The notes under the pieces are model-generated. The model was not told the origin of the DNA and made no database searches. It saw only the letters and a program-made list of their open reading frames with translations. From the NCBI GenBank assembly GCA_026129405.1, contig JAHCID010000002.1:682001-746000 (forward strand): DNA of 64,000 nucleotides. The letters run 5' to 3'. Numbering within the stretch: position 1 is the first letter of the stretch; every line of letters starts with the position of its first letter. The translations under genes were made by a program, and so were the position numbers. Shown here one piece after another: positions 42,822-52,029 of the stretch. Source of the stretch: a bacterium (GTDB taxonomy: Bacteria > Desulfobacterota > Binatia > DP-6).

Positions 42822-45178
42822 GGCGTCGCCGTCCGGAGGCGCTGGCGGCCGGCGGTCCAGCGTCGCGGCACCTCGGCGCGCCAGACGCCGGCGGCGAGCG
42901 CGATGGTCACTGCATGCTCGCTGCGGTCGGCGCGCGCCAGGTCGAGACGCCCCGTGCGCAGGCGCAGCACGGCGCTGCCGTCGCGCTTGCGGGCCAGCGT
43001 CGCGGCGACGAGGCCGCCCGGCCCCCGGCCGCGCAGCACGAAGCGGCCGCGCCCGCGGGCGCGCAGCGTGCCGGCGGGCAGCTCCGCGCGCCAGATCTCG
43101 TCGTCGTCGGTGAGGGTCACGGTGAGTGTCGCGCCGGCGGGATCGAGCGCCGCGGGCACGCGGGCGAGGTGCAGGCGCAGGTCGAGCCGATCCTTCCCCG
43201 TGCGCTTGCCGAAGCGCAGCGTGCCCTGGACGCGGCCGACGCCGTCGGGCTGGTACCAGATCGGCGACGTCCAGGCGCGCTCGCGGATGAGCGGCGAGAG
43301 GAACGCGTCGTTCGCCTCGCCGAGGCAGCACGACGCGAACGCCGGATCCTTGCCCGCTGCCTGCGCCGCGCAGTCGGCCGCGAACGGGTCGACGCCCCGT
43401 TCGAGGCACAGGCGCGTGCTCCAGCGGCAGCTCGGCCGCTCGAGCACGCGGGCGTAGTAGAAGGCGCGCTGCTGCGGGTCGAACTCGGGGTCTTCCCAGC
43501 GTGCGCAGAGCTCGGCGGCGCCGGCGCCGGCCGGTGCACAGGTCGCGGGATCGACGGCCGGGCCGTCGCCGACCGGGCCGGCGACGTCGTAGACGCGCTC
43601 GTGCGTCGTGCCGGCGGCGTCGACCCAGCCCTTCACGATCTGCACGCGCTCGAGATCGACGCCGGCGGGATCCTTCGCCGCCCAGGCGAGGAAGTGCGGG
43701 CTGCGCGCGCCGCGCACGGCGCCGAGCTCGCCGCCCATCGGCGTGCCGGCGGCGTAGCCGGTGCGCACGAGGTCGGGGTCGTCGCAGGAGGCGTCGGGGT
43801 AGCTGCCGGCGAAGAAGCGCACGACGGGACGCCCGCCGCTGGTGGCGAACGTCTCGCGCCGCTTCAGCGCCGAGAAGAGCGCGTCGCGCGAGTTCTCCTC
43901 GGCCCACACGCCGGTGAGGCCGCCGGGGTTGGTGCGCAGCTGGTCGGAGAGCTTCAGCTCGGGCGAGGCGTCGTTGGCGGCCTCGCCGCCCTCCCAGCCG
44001 TCCTCGGCGGTGTTGCCGCCGGTGGCGTTGTGGGTGTCGGTCGAGCCGACGAAGCCCAGGCGGAACGGGTTCGCGCCGAGCGCGTCCTCGAGCGCGAGGC
44101 CGTCCTTCAGGGCGTTGCGGATCATGTTGCGGCGCGGGTACTCGGCGATCGGCGGGACGCCCTGGTTCGGGATCTGCGAGCCGCGCGGCTCGACCTCGAA
44201 CGTGCACAGCTCGTCGGCGGTGTCGGCGCCGGCGCCCGCGAGGCGGTCGAAGCGGCACTCGGAGTTGCCCTTCTGCTGGTGGATCTCCGCCAGCGGCTCG
44301 ATGCGCTGGCGGCGCAGCGCCTCGGCGGCGTCGACGGGATCGAGCCACTGCTCGCCGTCGCTGAGATTCGGGTTGTGCGGGATGATGACCGCGTCGCAGC
44401 CCGTGCCCGCGCCGAGGCACTCGTTCTCGATCGCCGTCCAGACGCCCTGCGGGATGCCGCCCGTGGCGGTCTCGATGTAGCTCGCCGCCGCCGGCGGCAC
44501 CTGGGCGTTGCGGAAGACGACGTTGCGGTGGAGGTGCCGTCCGATCGGCGCCGCCGTGTACTCGTAGCCGACGAAGGTCGTGAAGGCGCAGGCGTCGGTG
44601 CGGTCGTAGGCCTCCTCGGCCGCGGCCTGCATCTGCTGCCACACCGACACGGCGGCTGCGTCGCAGTCGACGCCGGGGACGTTGCAGACCGCGAGCGCGG
44701 GCGCCGGCGGCGGGATGCCGAGCGGGAACATCCAGCCGATCTGGGTGAGGAAGCGGGCGTCCTGGTCGGGCTCGTGCAGCTCGAGGTTCGTGCACAGGAG
44801 CTGCGACGCCGCCGGCGAGCCCGGCGCGTGGCAGACGGCCACCTCGCCGAAGAACTCGGCGTGGTCGGTGACCGCGGCGAAGTCGAGCGGCCGGTCGATG
44901 GTGGCGGTGCGCGTCTGCTCCTCCTGCGCGTCGGCCACCGGCACCTCGGCGCCGCGCGCGAACGCGTACGCCGCCCGCGCGTCGAGCCGCGTGCCGTAGA
45001 TGTAGGCGTCGACCGACGCGGCGGTGTGGATGTGGAGGTCGCCGAAGAACGGCCGGCGCAGCGGAGCCTGCGCGGCGCAGGCGGCACGCGACTCGGTGCG
45101 CGACCAGGGCGGCGTCTCGGCGTGCGCGAGCGGGCTCGCGACGGCGAGGGCGACGAGCGCGGCGGCGAGCCGCCTCAT
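42818..45178 (-). CDS. DUF3604 protein, predicted periplasmic PHP-like metal hydrolase
   Basis: A 786-residue exported protein (signal peptide residues 1-20). PHP-superfamily-like metal ligands are spread along it: FFGDLHIHT (HxH), AAVTDHAEFFG, IIPHNPNLSDG, EIHQQKGNSE and GSTDTHNATGG. About eight cysteines in CHAPGSP, CNVPGVDC, CSRW-like and CCLGEAND segments can form disulfides. The C-terminal 130 residues form a beta domain (RLDLRLHLARVP, WRAELPAG). The family is widespread but uncharacterised; hydrolysis of a phosphoester or other ester in the periplasm is an inference. It is coupled by 4-nt overlaps to hupE upstream and to the isomerase downstream. Confidence 0.87.
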   Translation of the reverse strand: MRRLAAALVALAVASPLAHAETPPWSRTESRAACAAQAPLRRPFFGDLHIHTAASVDAYIYGTRLDARAAYAFARGAEVPVADAQEEQTRTATIDRPLDFAAVTDHAEFFGEVAVCHAPGSPAASQLLCTNLELHEPDQDARFLTQIGWMFPLGIPPPAPALAVCNVPGVDCDAAAVSVWQQMQAAAEEAYDRTDACAFTTFVGYEYTAAPIGRHLHRNVVFRNAQVPPAAASYIETATGGIPQGVWTAIENECLGAGTGCDAVIIPHNPNLSDGEQWLDPVDAAEALRRQRIEPLAEIHQQKGNSECRFDRLAGAGADTADELCTFEVEPRGSQIPNQGVPPIAEYPRRNMIRNALKDGLALEDALGANPFRLGFVGSTDTHNATGGNTAEDGWEGGEAANDASPELKLSDQLRTNPGGLTGVWAEENSRDALFSALKRRETFATSGGRPVVRFFAGSYPDASCDDPDLVRTGYAAGTPMGGELGAVRGARSPHFLAWAAKDPAGVDLERVQIVKGWVDAAGTTHERVYDVAGPVGDGPAVDPATCAPAGAGAAELCARWEDPEFDPQQRAFYYARVLERPSCRWSTRLCLERGVDPFAADCAAQAAGKDPAFASCCLGEANDAFLSPLIRERAWTSPIWYQPDGVGRVQGTLRFGKRTGKDRLDLRLHLARVPAALDPAGATLTVTLTDDDEIWRAELPAGTLRARGRGRFVLRGRGPGGLVAATLARKRDGSAVLRLRTGRLDLARADRSEHAVTIALAAGVWRAEVPRRWTAGRQRLRTATP

Positions 45179-46157
45179 CCGACCAGCACCGCCACGCGCT
45201 CGAGGCACCAGTAGGTGGCGAGCGCGCCCATCGCGGTGACCGGCGCCGCGCGCAGCCAGCCGGGAGCGGGCAGGGGCAGGCGCCGCCCCGCGGCGAGGAC
45301 GGCGAGCACCGCGACCACGAACGCGAGCTGCCCCAGCTCGACGCCGCCGTTGAAGCCGACGAGCGCCAGCGGCACGTCGCCCGACGGCAGCCCCGCCTCG
45401 CGCAGGGCGGCGGCGAAGCCGAGCCCGTGCAGCAGCCCGAAGCCGCCCGCGGCGATCCACGGCCAGCGTGCGATCGCCCCGCGCCGCGCGGGCGGCCGCG
45501 CGACCTCGAGCGCCAGCACCCAGACGCTGAGCGCGATCAGCACCTCGACGGGCGCGGCGGGGACGTCGGCGAGCCCGAGCGCGGCCAGCGACAGCGTCAC
45601 GCTGTGGCCGAGGGTGAACGCCGTCACCGTGCCGGCCACGCGGCGTAGCGTGCCGCCGAGCAGCACGAGGCCGAAGACGAAGAGCAGATGGTCCGGGCCC
45701 GACAGGATGTGGCGGACGCCGAGCCGGCCGTAGTCGCCGAGCACGGTGCGCGCCGTCGGGCGGGCGGGAATCGTCATGCGGGGTTCCTCCGCGGTGAGTA
45801 GTCGTTGGACGAGGCGGCCGTCGGCGAGACGCACGCGCACGAGGGCGTCGTGGCCCGCGCTCTCGAGCCCGGCGACGGCGAGCTCCGCGCCCGTGAGGCC
45901 GCCGGGCGGACAGGCGACGCTCCAGCGCGTGCGGCGCGCGCTGGCGCTGGCGCGGCGCGCGGCGCCGTGAGCGGCGTGCAGTCCGCCGGCAGCGACGGCG
46001 TCACGCGCGCGCCGCGCACCTGGAGACGGCTCGTCTGCCAGGTGACGCGTGCGGTGCCGTTCGGCCGCTGCACGACCTCGAGCAGCGCCGGCGCCAGCGG
46101 GTGGGCGTGCGCGGCCGCCGGCAGGACGGCGAGGAGGACGGCGACGACGGCGCGCAC
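45175..46157 (-). CDS. HupE/UreJ-family membrane protein, frameshifted in its N-terminal domain
   Basis: The C-terminal half (about 45175-45780) is a six-helix HupE/UreJ domain with GVRHILSGPDHLLFVFGLVL, AFTLGHSVTLSLAALG, HGLGFAAALREAGLP and GFNGGVELGQL; the His/Asp residues of the first motif are typical of Ni/Co-related permeases. The N-terminal half, from GTG 46157, gives a signal peptide and HPLAPALLEVVQRPNGTARVTWQ, a periplasmic beta domain, but in a different frame. The switch falls in the GC run 45915-45960, after which RWSVACPPGGLTGAELAV resumes. One indel joins them. First gene of the operon with DUF3604 and the isomerase. Confidence 0.75.
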
Positions 46158-46269
46158 GCGCCGCCCCCGCGCCGTCCTCGAACGCTTCGCGTGACCGGCG
46201 AGCCGCCGCATCGTCCACGGGCGACATGCCACGGTTCGCGCGCGGCGGGCCAGCGAAACCGCTATCGCC

Positions 46270-46299
46270 TTGCGACGCGGCGCGGCTCCCCGCTACTCC
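46270..46299 (+). promoter_or_regulatory. Candidate promoter of the membrane-protein gene
   Basis: TTGCGA (46270-46275) and TACTCC (46294-46299) are 18 nt apart. An ATG 6 nt downstream (46306) opens a 10-codon mini-ORF whose TGA overlaps the GTG at 46335. Confidence 0.45.
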
Positions 46300-46334
46300 T
46301 CGCGCATGCATGCCTCCGCCGCATCGATGGCGCC

Positions 46335-47057
46335 GTGAGCTGGGTGCTCGCCGCCCTCGCCGGGCTGGTCGCCGCCGTCGTCGGCTGGGGCGTCGCCGCG
46401 GCGCTCGGCGTCTGGCTCGCCGGGCTCGCCGGCATGAGCGATTTCGAGGGCGCGCGCGGGATGTTCGCGGCCTTCGTCGTGGGCCCGCTCGGCGGTCTCG
46501 TCGCGATGGTGCTCGCGGTGTGGGGCGTGCTGCGCGTCGGCCGTGGCCGTGCGGCCCTGGGCGCGACGCTCGCGCGCGTCGGCGCGGTGCTCCTCGGCAT
46601 CGTCGCGGCCGTCGCCGGCGCGATCGTGCTGCGGCTCCAGCTCTCCGACACCTACACGAACGAGCTGCCGCCGACGCTGGCGTTCGAGGTCCGTGCGCCG
46701 GCCGCGATGGTGCCCGACGACCGCGCCGCCGTCCGCATCGAGATCAACACCGACAAGAATGCGGCCGACGCGCTGCTCACCGAGGTGCGCGACGACGGCG
46801 GCGAGCGTGTCGTCGTGGGACGGGTCGAGCTGGCGATGAAGACGCGCTCGCGCCTGCTCGTCGTCCGGCTGCCCGGCCAGCCGGTGCGGCTGTTCTCGCT
46901 GTCGCTCGGCCGCGATCCGGCCTCGACGCCGGCGCTCGGCGACTGGACGCACGCGCGCTGGATCGATCGCCGCGAGGACGGCGGTCAGCCCGAGGCCGCG
47001 CCGGCCGACGATCCCGTCGCGCTGCGCTGGCGCGTCCGGCGCGCCGGGGAGCCCTGA
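46335..47057 (+). CDS. Membrane protein of unknown function with a periplasmic domain
   Basis: A 240-residue protein with three hydrophobic helices (residues 3-25, 41-65 and 76-100) and a C-terminal beta-rich domain of about 135 residues (TLAFEVRAPAAMVPDDRAAVRIEI ... RWRVRRAGEP) that is probably periplasmic. GTG 46335 overlaps the stop of an upstream 10-codon mini-ORF (GTGA). No family recognised. Confidence 0.6.
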   Translation: MSWVLAALAGLVAAVVGWGVAAALGVWLAGLAGMSDFEGARGMFAAFVVGPLGGLVAMVLAVWGVLRVGRGRAALGATLARVGAVLLGIVAAVAGAIVLRLQLSDTYTNELPPTLAFEVRAPAAMVPDDRAAVRIEINTDKNAADALLTEVRDDGGERVVVGRVELAMKTRSRLLVVRLPGQPVRLFSLSLGRDPASTPALGDWTHARWIDRREDGGQPEAAPADDPVALRWRVRRAGEP

Positions 47058-47106
47058 CCGCGCTCCGCTGGCGTCCGCGCCGGGGCGCTGTCATGGAGGG
47101 ACGCCA

Positions 47107-47484
47107 ATGCCGACGCCCCTCGACGCCGACCCGTACGTCAGTCTGCGTAGCTGGAAGCGCGACGGCGGCGGCGTCGACACGCCGGTCTGGGCGGCGCCGC
47201 TGGATGGGCGTCTCGTCGTGTTCACCCTGCGCGAGTCGTTCAAGGTGAAGCGCATCCGCCGCAACCCGGCCGTCGCGCTGGCGCGCTGCTCGATGCTCGG
47301 CGCCGTCTCCGGGCCGTGGTACCCGGGCACGTGCCGGCTGGTCGCCGATGCGGCGCGCGAGGTGCGCGCCTACGCCGCGCTCGAGGCCAAGTACGGCTGG
47401 CAGATGCGGCTCGGCACGCTGCTCCGCCGCCTCGTCGGCGGCCTCGAGCGCCGCGTGATCCTCGAGATCACGCTCGACGCCTGA
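47107..47484 (+). CDS. PPOX-class flavin-dependent oxidoreductase, small (F420/FMN type)
   Basis: A 125-residue split-barrel protein of the pyridoxamine-5'-phosphate-oxidase-like superfamily (LVVFTLRESFKVKRIRRNPAVALARCS, GPWYPGTCRLV). Members of this size bind FMN or F420; the Lys/Arg-rich KVKRIRRNP matches the cofactor-phosphate strand. A GGAGGG Shine-Dalgarno sequence lies 6 nt before ATG 47107. Physiological substrate unknown. Confidence 0.82.
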   Translation: MPTPLDADPYVSLRSWKRDGGGVDTPVWAAPLDGRLVVFTLRESFKVKRIRRNPAVALARCSMLGAVSGPWYPGTCRLVADAAREVRAYAALEAKYGWQMRLGTLLRRLVGGLERRVILEITLDA

Positions 47485-47493
47485 CGGCGGCGC

Positions 47494-49050
47494 TCAGCGC
47501 AGGTCCGGGGCGTACTCGCCCGCGTCGTAGGCGGTGCAGAAGGCCGCCTCATCGCCCTGGAAGCGCGGATCGAGCGGCACCAGCGCGCGACGGACGGCGC
47601 GCCAGAGGCGGGTGGTGTCCTCCTGCGTCCCCATGTCCTTCGCGACCAGGACGAGGTCGAGCCCGCGGTGGCCGATGATGAACTGCCCGAACAGCCCGAG
47701 CGCCGCCCACACGCCGGCGTCGTACCGCTGCGTGCACGGGCGTCCCGACACGAAGCCGCAGTCGGGCGCCTCCGAGAGGCCGTGCGGATAGGTTCCGTAG
47801 ATCGCGGGCGGCGCGCACTGCGAGAGGCCGTCCTCGGAGTCGATGGCGAGCCAGGTGAGATAGCCGTAGGCGTAGTTGGTGTCCTCGAACGAGGGATGGG
47901 TCATGCGGTAGATCCACTCCGACGACAGGATGCGCTCGCCGTTCCAGAGCCCGCCGTTCAGCATGAGGAGGCCGACGCGCGCCATGTCGCGCACCGTCGT
48001 CTCCCAGGTGAAGCCGTACACCTTGTTGGCGTCGCCGTTGGTCCAGGTCGACGCGTGCATGCCGAGCGGCGCATAGAGGTAGCGCTGCGTGAACTCCTCG
48101 AGGTTCGTGCCGAGGCGCTCCGGATCCTGCTGGAGCGCGGTGGTCACGACGTCGCTCAGGCGATTGATCTGCACGCCGCCGACGATGTCGTACTGGTAGG
48201 TGCGCTGGCCGTAGGCGAGGTTCGCGTTGTGCCCGATCATCGCCAGCACGTGCGCGAGGTGTGCGTCGGGGTTGAACGTGAACTCGTCGAGCCAGTGGTC
48301 GACGCGGTCGAGGTCCGAGATCGGGCCGGTCTTGCGGCCAGTCCGCGGCAGGTTGCGCGTCTCCCAGGCCGCGATGCCGGTGACGAGCGCGCCCAGCGTC
48401 TTCGTGGTCGAGAACGCCTCGTTCACCTCGTCGACGGTGCGCGGCGGCGGGTAGTACTCGTGGCAGAGCTTGCCGTGACGGATCACCGCGAACGGGCGGT
48501 CGAGCGCCCCGTTCGCCTCGGCGAGGATGACCGGGTCGAGGCCGCACTCGGCGGCGACGCGAGCGGTGGGCACGGGCTCCCACGCCGCCGTGCCCGGATC
48601 GTCGAGCGGCGGCGGCCCGCAGGCCGCGTCGGGACGGCAGGCGTCGGCGGTGGTCGGATTCGCCGTGCACACCGTGCCCGTGCGGCAGCGGCCGGCGTTC
48701 TTGACGATGCGGCCCCGCACGTCGCCGCGCTTCTCCTCGCAGCAGACGACCGCGTCGCCGCGGCCGCAGGTCGCCGCCGCTTCGCAGCGGTGCGCGGCCT
48801 TCGCGCACGCGCGCGGCACCTCGCCCGACTTGATGGCCCCGTTCGTCACCTGCTTCACGCAGCGTACCCACGCGCGGCGCGATGCAGCGGCCGCGCAGTC
48901 GCAGCGGGCGCTGATCCGTGCCCGCAGGTCGTCGATGGCGAGCTGGTCGGGGCACTTCTTGCTGGTGCAGGCGGCGGACGCAGGCTGGGCGACCGCCAGC
49001 GCCGCGAGGAGCAGGGCGGCCGGGACGAGACGAAGCATGGCGCGCTCCAT
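47494..49050 (-). CDS. Secreted serine hydrolase (beta-lactamase/PBP-C fold) with an N-terminal Cys-rich domain
   Basis: A 518-residue exported protein. Signal peptide, then a Cys-rich region (residues 27-140, about 14 cysteines, e.g. CTSKKCPD, CDCAAAASR, VCCEEKRGD). The hydrolase domain starts near 160: the nucleophile is in FSTTKTLGALV (SxxK), the Tyr motif is probably TYQYDIVGGVQINRL, and GFTWETTVRDMARVGLLML and YAYGYLTWL follow, typical of esterase/AmpC-like enzymes. ATG 49038 is an alternative start. Its role is not known; the Cys-rich head is unusual for this family. Confidence 0.82.
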   Translation of the reverse strand: MERAMLRLVPAALLLAALAVAQPASAACTSKKCPDQLAIDDLRARISARCDCAAAASRRAWVRCVKQVTNGAIKSGEVPRACAKAAHRCEAAATCGRGDAVVCCEEKRGDVRGRIVKNAGRCRTGTVCTANPTTADACRPDAACGPPPLDDPGTAAWEPVPTARVAAECGLDPVILAEANGALDRPFAVIRHGKLCHEYYPPPRTVDEVNEAFSTTKTLGALVTGIAAWETRNLPRTGRKTGPISDLDRVDHWLDEFTFNPDAHLAHVLAMIGHNANLAYGQRTYQYDIVGGVQINRLSDVVTTALQQDPERLGTNLEEFTQRYLYAPLGMHASTWTNGDANKVYGFTWETTVRDMARVGLLMLNGGLWNGERILSSEWIYRMTHPSFEDTNYAYGYLTWLAIDSEDGLSQCAPPAIYGTYPHGLSEAPDCGFVSGRPCTQRYDAGVWAALGLFGQFIIGHRGLDLVLVAKDMGTQEDTTRLWRAVRRALVPLDPRFQGDEAAFCTAYDAGEYAPDLR

Positions 49051-49358
49051 ACCGTCTCGATGCCCGTGGATGCGAGCGGGAAGCGCGCGTCCGGTCGCGG
49101 GCGATGGCCGAAGCGCTGCGGCGGCGGGCGGGCGCTGCGGTGTGTAGCGCGCCTGCGCACCGGCGGGAACGCGTGCGGGCGCTCCATGGCACCGCCGCGT
49201 CGCCGGCGCCGTGGACCCGGCCATAGGCGCGCCGCCGCCCGGCGGTCGCCGGCCACGGCGGGCGTCGCCACGAGCCGGTGCGACCCCGGCGTCGCGTCCG
49301 ACGAACCGGCTGAGCATGCCGCCGTGCGCCCGGACGGGCCTGCGCGGCCGCGTTGTGC
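49051..49358. other. Divergent intergenic region of about 310 nt
   Basis: Lies between the serine hydrolase (minus) and the FAD monooxygenase (plus). No conserved ORF is visible; only very GC-rich sequence with short inverted repeats. It must hold both promoters. Confidence 0.4.
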
Positions 49359-49364
49359 TATGCG
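49359..49364 (+). promoter_or_regulatory. Candidate -10 box (TATGCG)
   Basis: TATGCG ends 6 nt before the ATG of the FAD monooxygenase gene. No convincing -35 box. Confidence 0.35.
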
Positions 49365-49370
49365 CCGTCC

Positions 49371-51014
49371 ATGGTCGAACCATCGCTCGATGTGCTCGTC
49401 GTCGGCGCCGGTCCCGTCGGGCTGACGCTCGCCGCCGCGCTCACGCATCACGGCGTTCGCTGTCGGCTCGTCGAGAAGGCGCCGGTGCCGAGCGACAAGT
49501 CGAAGGCACTCGCCGTCTGGACGCGATCGATGGAGCTGCTCGACGGCCTCGGGCTGGCCGACGCGTTCCTGCAGACCGGGCTCAGGATCGGCGGCGGCAG
49601 CATGTACGCCGGCGGCAAGCGCCTCGTGCACCTGGATCTCACCGGGACGGAGAGCCCGTTCGGCTTCCCGCTCATGATCCCGCAGAACGAGACCGAGCGG
49701 CTGCTGGCGGAGCACCTCGCCGGCGCGGGCGTGGCGGTGGAGCGCGGCGTCGAGCTGACCGGCTTCGTCGAGACGGCCGACGCCGTGCAGGCGACGCTCC
49801 GCCATCCCGACGGCCGCGACGAGACGCTGGTCGTGCCGTGGCTCGTCGGCTGCGACGGCGCCCACAGCACGGTCCGGCACACGCTCGGCATGGAGTTCGC
49901 CGGGCATCCGGACCCGAGCGATTGGATGCTCGCCGACGTCCACGTCGCGGGCGACCTCGCGCGCGACGAGGTCAGCATCTTCTGGAACGACGAGGGCGTG
50001 CTCGCGGTGTTCCCGATCGATCGCCGCCGCGTGCGCCTGATCGCCGATCAGGGCATCGCGCAGCCGGGGAAGCCGGAGGCGGAGGTCACGCTGGCCCATG
50101 CGCAGGCGGTCCTCGATGCGCGCGGCCCCGGCGGTCTGGTGTTGTCCGATCCCATCTGGCTCACGAACTTCCGCATCAACGAGCGCAAGGTGGCCGAGTA
50201 TCGCCGCGGCCGCGTGATGCTCGCCGGCGACGCCGCGCACATCCACAGCCCGGCCGGCGGGCAGGGCATGAACACCGGCATGCAGGATGCGTTCAACCTC
50301 GCGTGGAAGCTCGCCCTGATCCAGCGCGGCCGCGGCCAGACCGAGCCGCTGCTCCGCAGCTACTCCGTCGAGCGCAGCGCCGTCGGCGATCAGGTCCTGC
50401 GCAACGCCGAGCGCTTCACGACGATCGCCACGCTGCGCAGCCCGATCGCACGCTGGCTGCGGGACCACATCGCCCCGATCGTCGGCGCCTTCGGCGCCGT
50501 CCAGGAGCGGGTGCGCAACGAATGGTGGGAGCTGTCGATCAACTATCGGCAGAGTCCGCTCTCGTGGGAGCAGTGGCCGCCGCACGGCGGCGGCCTGCCG
50601 GCCGGCGATCGCCTGTGCGACGCCCCGCTCACGGCGCCCGACGGCGACGCGACCTCGGTCTTCACGGTGCTGCGCGGCGCGCGCCGGCAGGCGCTGCTCC
50701 TGATCCCCGCGTCGCACGCGCGCGACGCCGTCGCGCGCCTGGCGGCGATCGCTGCCGACGCGGCCGGCGCCTTCCCGGACCTGCTCGACGCCCACGTCGT
50801 CCTCCCCGCCGGCAGCGCGCCGACGCTGGAGACGCCGGGCGTGTGCACGTGGATCGACACCGAGGGCCGCCTCCACGACAGGCTGCACGCGACGGTGGCG
50901 ACCCTCGTCGTCGTGCGGCCCGACGGCTACGTCGGCTTCCGCTGCCAGCCGGCCGACGGCCACGGGCTGCTGGCGTATCTGGGGCGGTACCTGGTGGGCG
51001 GCGGCGCGGGCTGA
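49371..51014 (+). CDS. FAD-dependent monooxygenase (PheA/TfdB aromatic hydroxylase family)
   Basis: A 547-residue flavoprotein monooxygenase that would hydroxylate an aromatic or polyketide substrate using NAD(P)H and O2. The three FAD/NADPH fingerprints are clear: VLVVGAGPVGLTLAAAL (GxGxxG), VGCDGAHSTVR (DG motif) and RVMLAGDAAHIHSPAGGQGMNTGMQDAFNLAWKL (GD motif). The C-terminal thioredoxin-like domain (about 400-540) is present, as in phenol hydroxylases. Full length, own -10 box. Confidence 0.93.
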   Translation: MVEPSLDVLVVGAGPVGLTLAAALTHHGVRCRLVEKAPVPSDKSKALAVWTRSMELLDGLGLADAFLQTGLRIGGGSMYAGGKRLVHLDLTGTESPFGFPLMIPQNETERLLAEHLAGAGVAVERGVELTGFVETADAVQATLRHPDGRDETLVVPWLVGCDGAHSTVRHTLGMEFAGHPDPSDWMLADVHVAGDLARDEVSIFWNDEGVLAVFPIDRRRVRLIADQGIAQPGKPEAEVTLAHAQAVLDARGPGGLVLSDPIWLTNFRINERKVAEYRRGRVMLAGDAAHIHSPAGGQGMNTGMQDAFNLAWKLALIQRGRGQTEPLLRSYSVERSAVGDQVLRNAERFTTIATLRSPIARWLRDHIAPIVGAFGAVQERVRNEWWELSINYRQSPLSWEQWPPHGGGLPAGDRLCDAPLTAPDGDATSVFTVLRGARRQALLLIPASHARDAVARLAAIAADAAGAFPDLLDAHVVLPAGSAPTLETPGVCTWIDTEGRLHDRLHATVATLVVVRPDGYVGFRCQPADGHGLLAYLGRYLVGGGAG

Positions 51015-51029
51015 GCCCGGCGCGGGGCC

Positions 51030-51830
51030 TCACCCGGAGGCGACCACCTCGCCGTGCAGCACGGCGAAGAACGCGTCGGGTCGCGCCGCCCAGCGCCGCC
51101 AAGCGGCGGCGATCTCGGCCAGCTCGCCCTCGCTGGCGAGGCCGTACGCGACGGCCTGCTCGGCGAACGCGGACAGCTCGCAGCGGTCGGCCCACAGCCC
51201 GCCCCACCAGGCGCACGACTTCGCGTCGGCGTAGGTCCAGGTGGAGCTCGAGGCGCGCACGCGCGTGAAGCCGGCGGCGAGCGCCCACGCCTTCAGCAGC
51301 GGGCCGGCGTCGGGCTCGGCGCCGTTGCGGCGGGCCACCCGGCGGTAGACGTCGAGCCAGCGCCCCAGAAGCGGGTCGGCCGGGGCCCACGAGAAGCGGG
51401 CGTAGTCGCTGTCGCGTGCGGCGAGGACGCCGGACGGCCGCAGCACGCGTCGCATCTCGCGCAGCGCCGCCACCGGGTCCGTGAGGTGCTGGAGCACCTG
51501 GTGGGCGTGCACCACGTCGAACGACGCCTCCGCGAACGGCAGCGCGTAGACGTCGCCGACGCGCAGCACGACGTCGACGCCGGCGCTGGTCGCGTGCTCC
51601 CGCGCCTGTGCGACCACGGCGGGGGCGCGGTCGATGCCGACGGTGCGGCCGGGCGCCGTGCGGCGGGCGAGGTCGACGGTGATGGTGCCCGGCCCGCAGC
51701 CCACGTCGAGCAGGTCGAAGCCCGCGCGCAGGTGCGGCAGGAGGTACGCCGCGGAGTTCTCGGCGGTGCGCCAGACGTGGCTGCGCAGCACCGACTCGTG
51801 ATGTCCGTGGGTATAGACGTCGGCGGGCAC
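51030..51830 (-). CDS. Class I SAM-dependent methyltransferase
   Basis: A 266-residue protein with the UbiE/Methyltransf_11 pattern: LLDVGCGPGTITVDLARR (motif I), TVGIDRAPAVVAQAREHA (acid after strand 2), FDVVHAHQVLQHLTDP and REMRRVLRPSGVLAARDSDYARF. The N-terminal TYGHHESVLRSH-like HGHHESVLRSHVWRTAENSA is typical of small-molecule methyltransferases. Substrate unknown. Confidence 0.9.
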   Translation of the reverse strand: MPADVYTHGHHESVLRSHVWRTAENSAAYLLPHLRAGFDLLDVGCGPGTITVDLARRTAPGRTVGIDRAPAVVAQAREHATSAGVDVVLRVGDVYALPFAEASFDVVHAHQVLQHLTDPVAALREMRRVLRPSGVLAARDSDYARFSWAPADPLLGRWLDVYRRVARRNGAEPDAGPLLKAWALAAGFTRVRASSSTWTYADAKSCAWWGGLWADRCELSAFAEQAVAYGLASEGELAEIAAAWRRWAARPDAFFAVLHGEVVASG

Positions 51831-51833
51831 GCG

Positions 51834-52028
51834 CTATCGCGGCGGGTCGGCGCCGGCGGCGCCGTGACACTTCTTGTGCTTGCGGCCGCTGCCGCAGGGG
51901 CAGGGATCGTTGCGCCCCACCTTGGGCTCGGCGCGCCGCACGGGCTCCTGCGGCGGATGCTCGTGCGCGCAGTCGGGGCCGTGGACGTGGGCGTCGCGGG
52001 ACGTGGTCCGGACCGTGGTCATCGACAC
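51834..52028 (-). CDS. SEC-C zinc-binding motif protein
   Basis: A 64-residue protein ending in the SEC-C zinc motif ([20 protein letters not shown]) with the Cys-x-Cys-x8-Cys-His ligands. The N-terminus has extra His/Cys ([11 protein letters not shown]) that could bind metal. Stand-alone SEC-C proteins can bind SecB or other partners. It lies just downstream of the acyl-CoA dehydrogenase (1 nt between stop and start), so they are co-transcribed. Confidence 0.85.
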   Translation of the reverse strand: MSMTTVRTTSRDAHVHGPDCAHEHPPQEPVRRAEPKVGRNDPCPCGSGRKHKKCHGAAGADPPR

Positions 52029-52029
52029 C

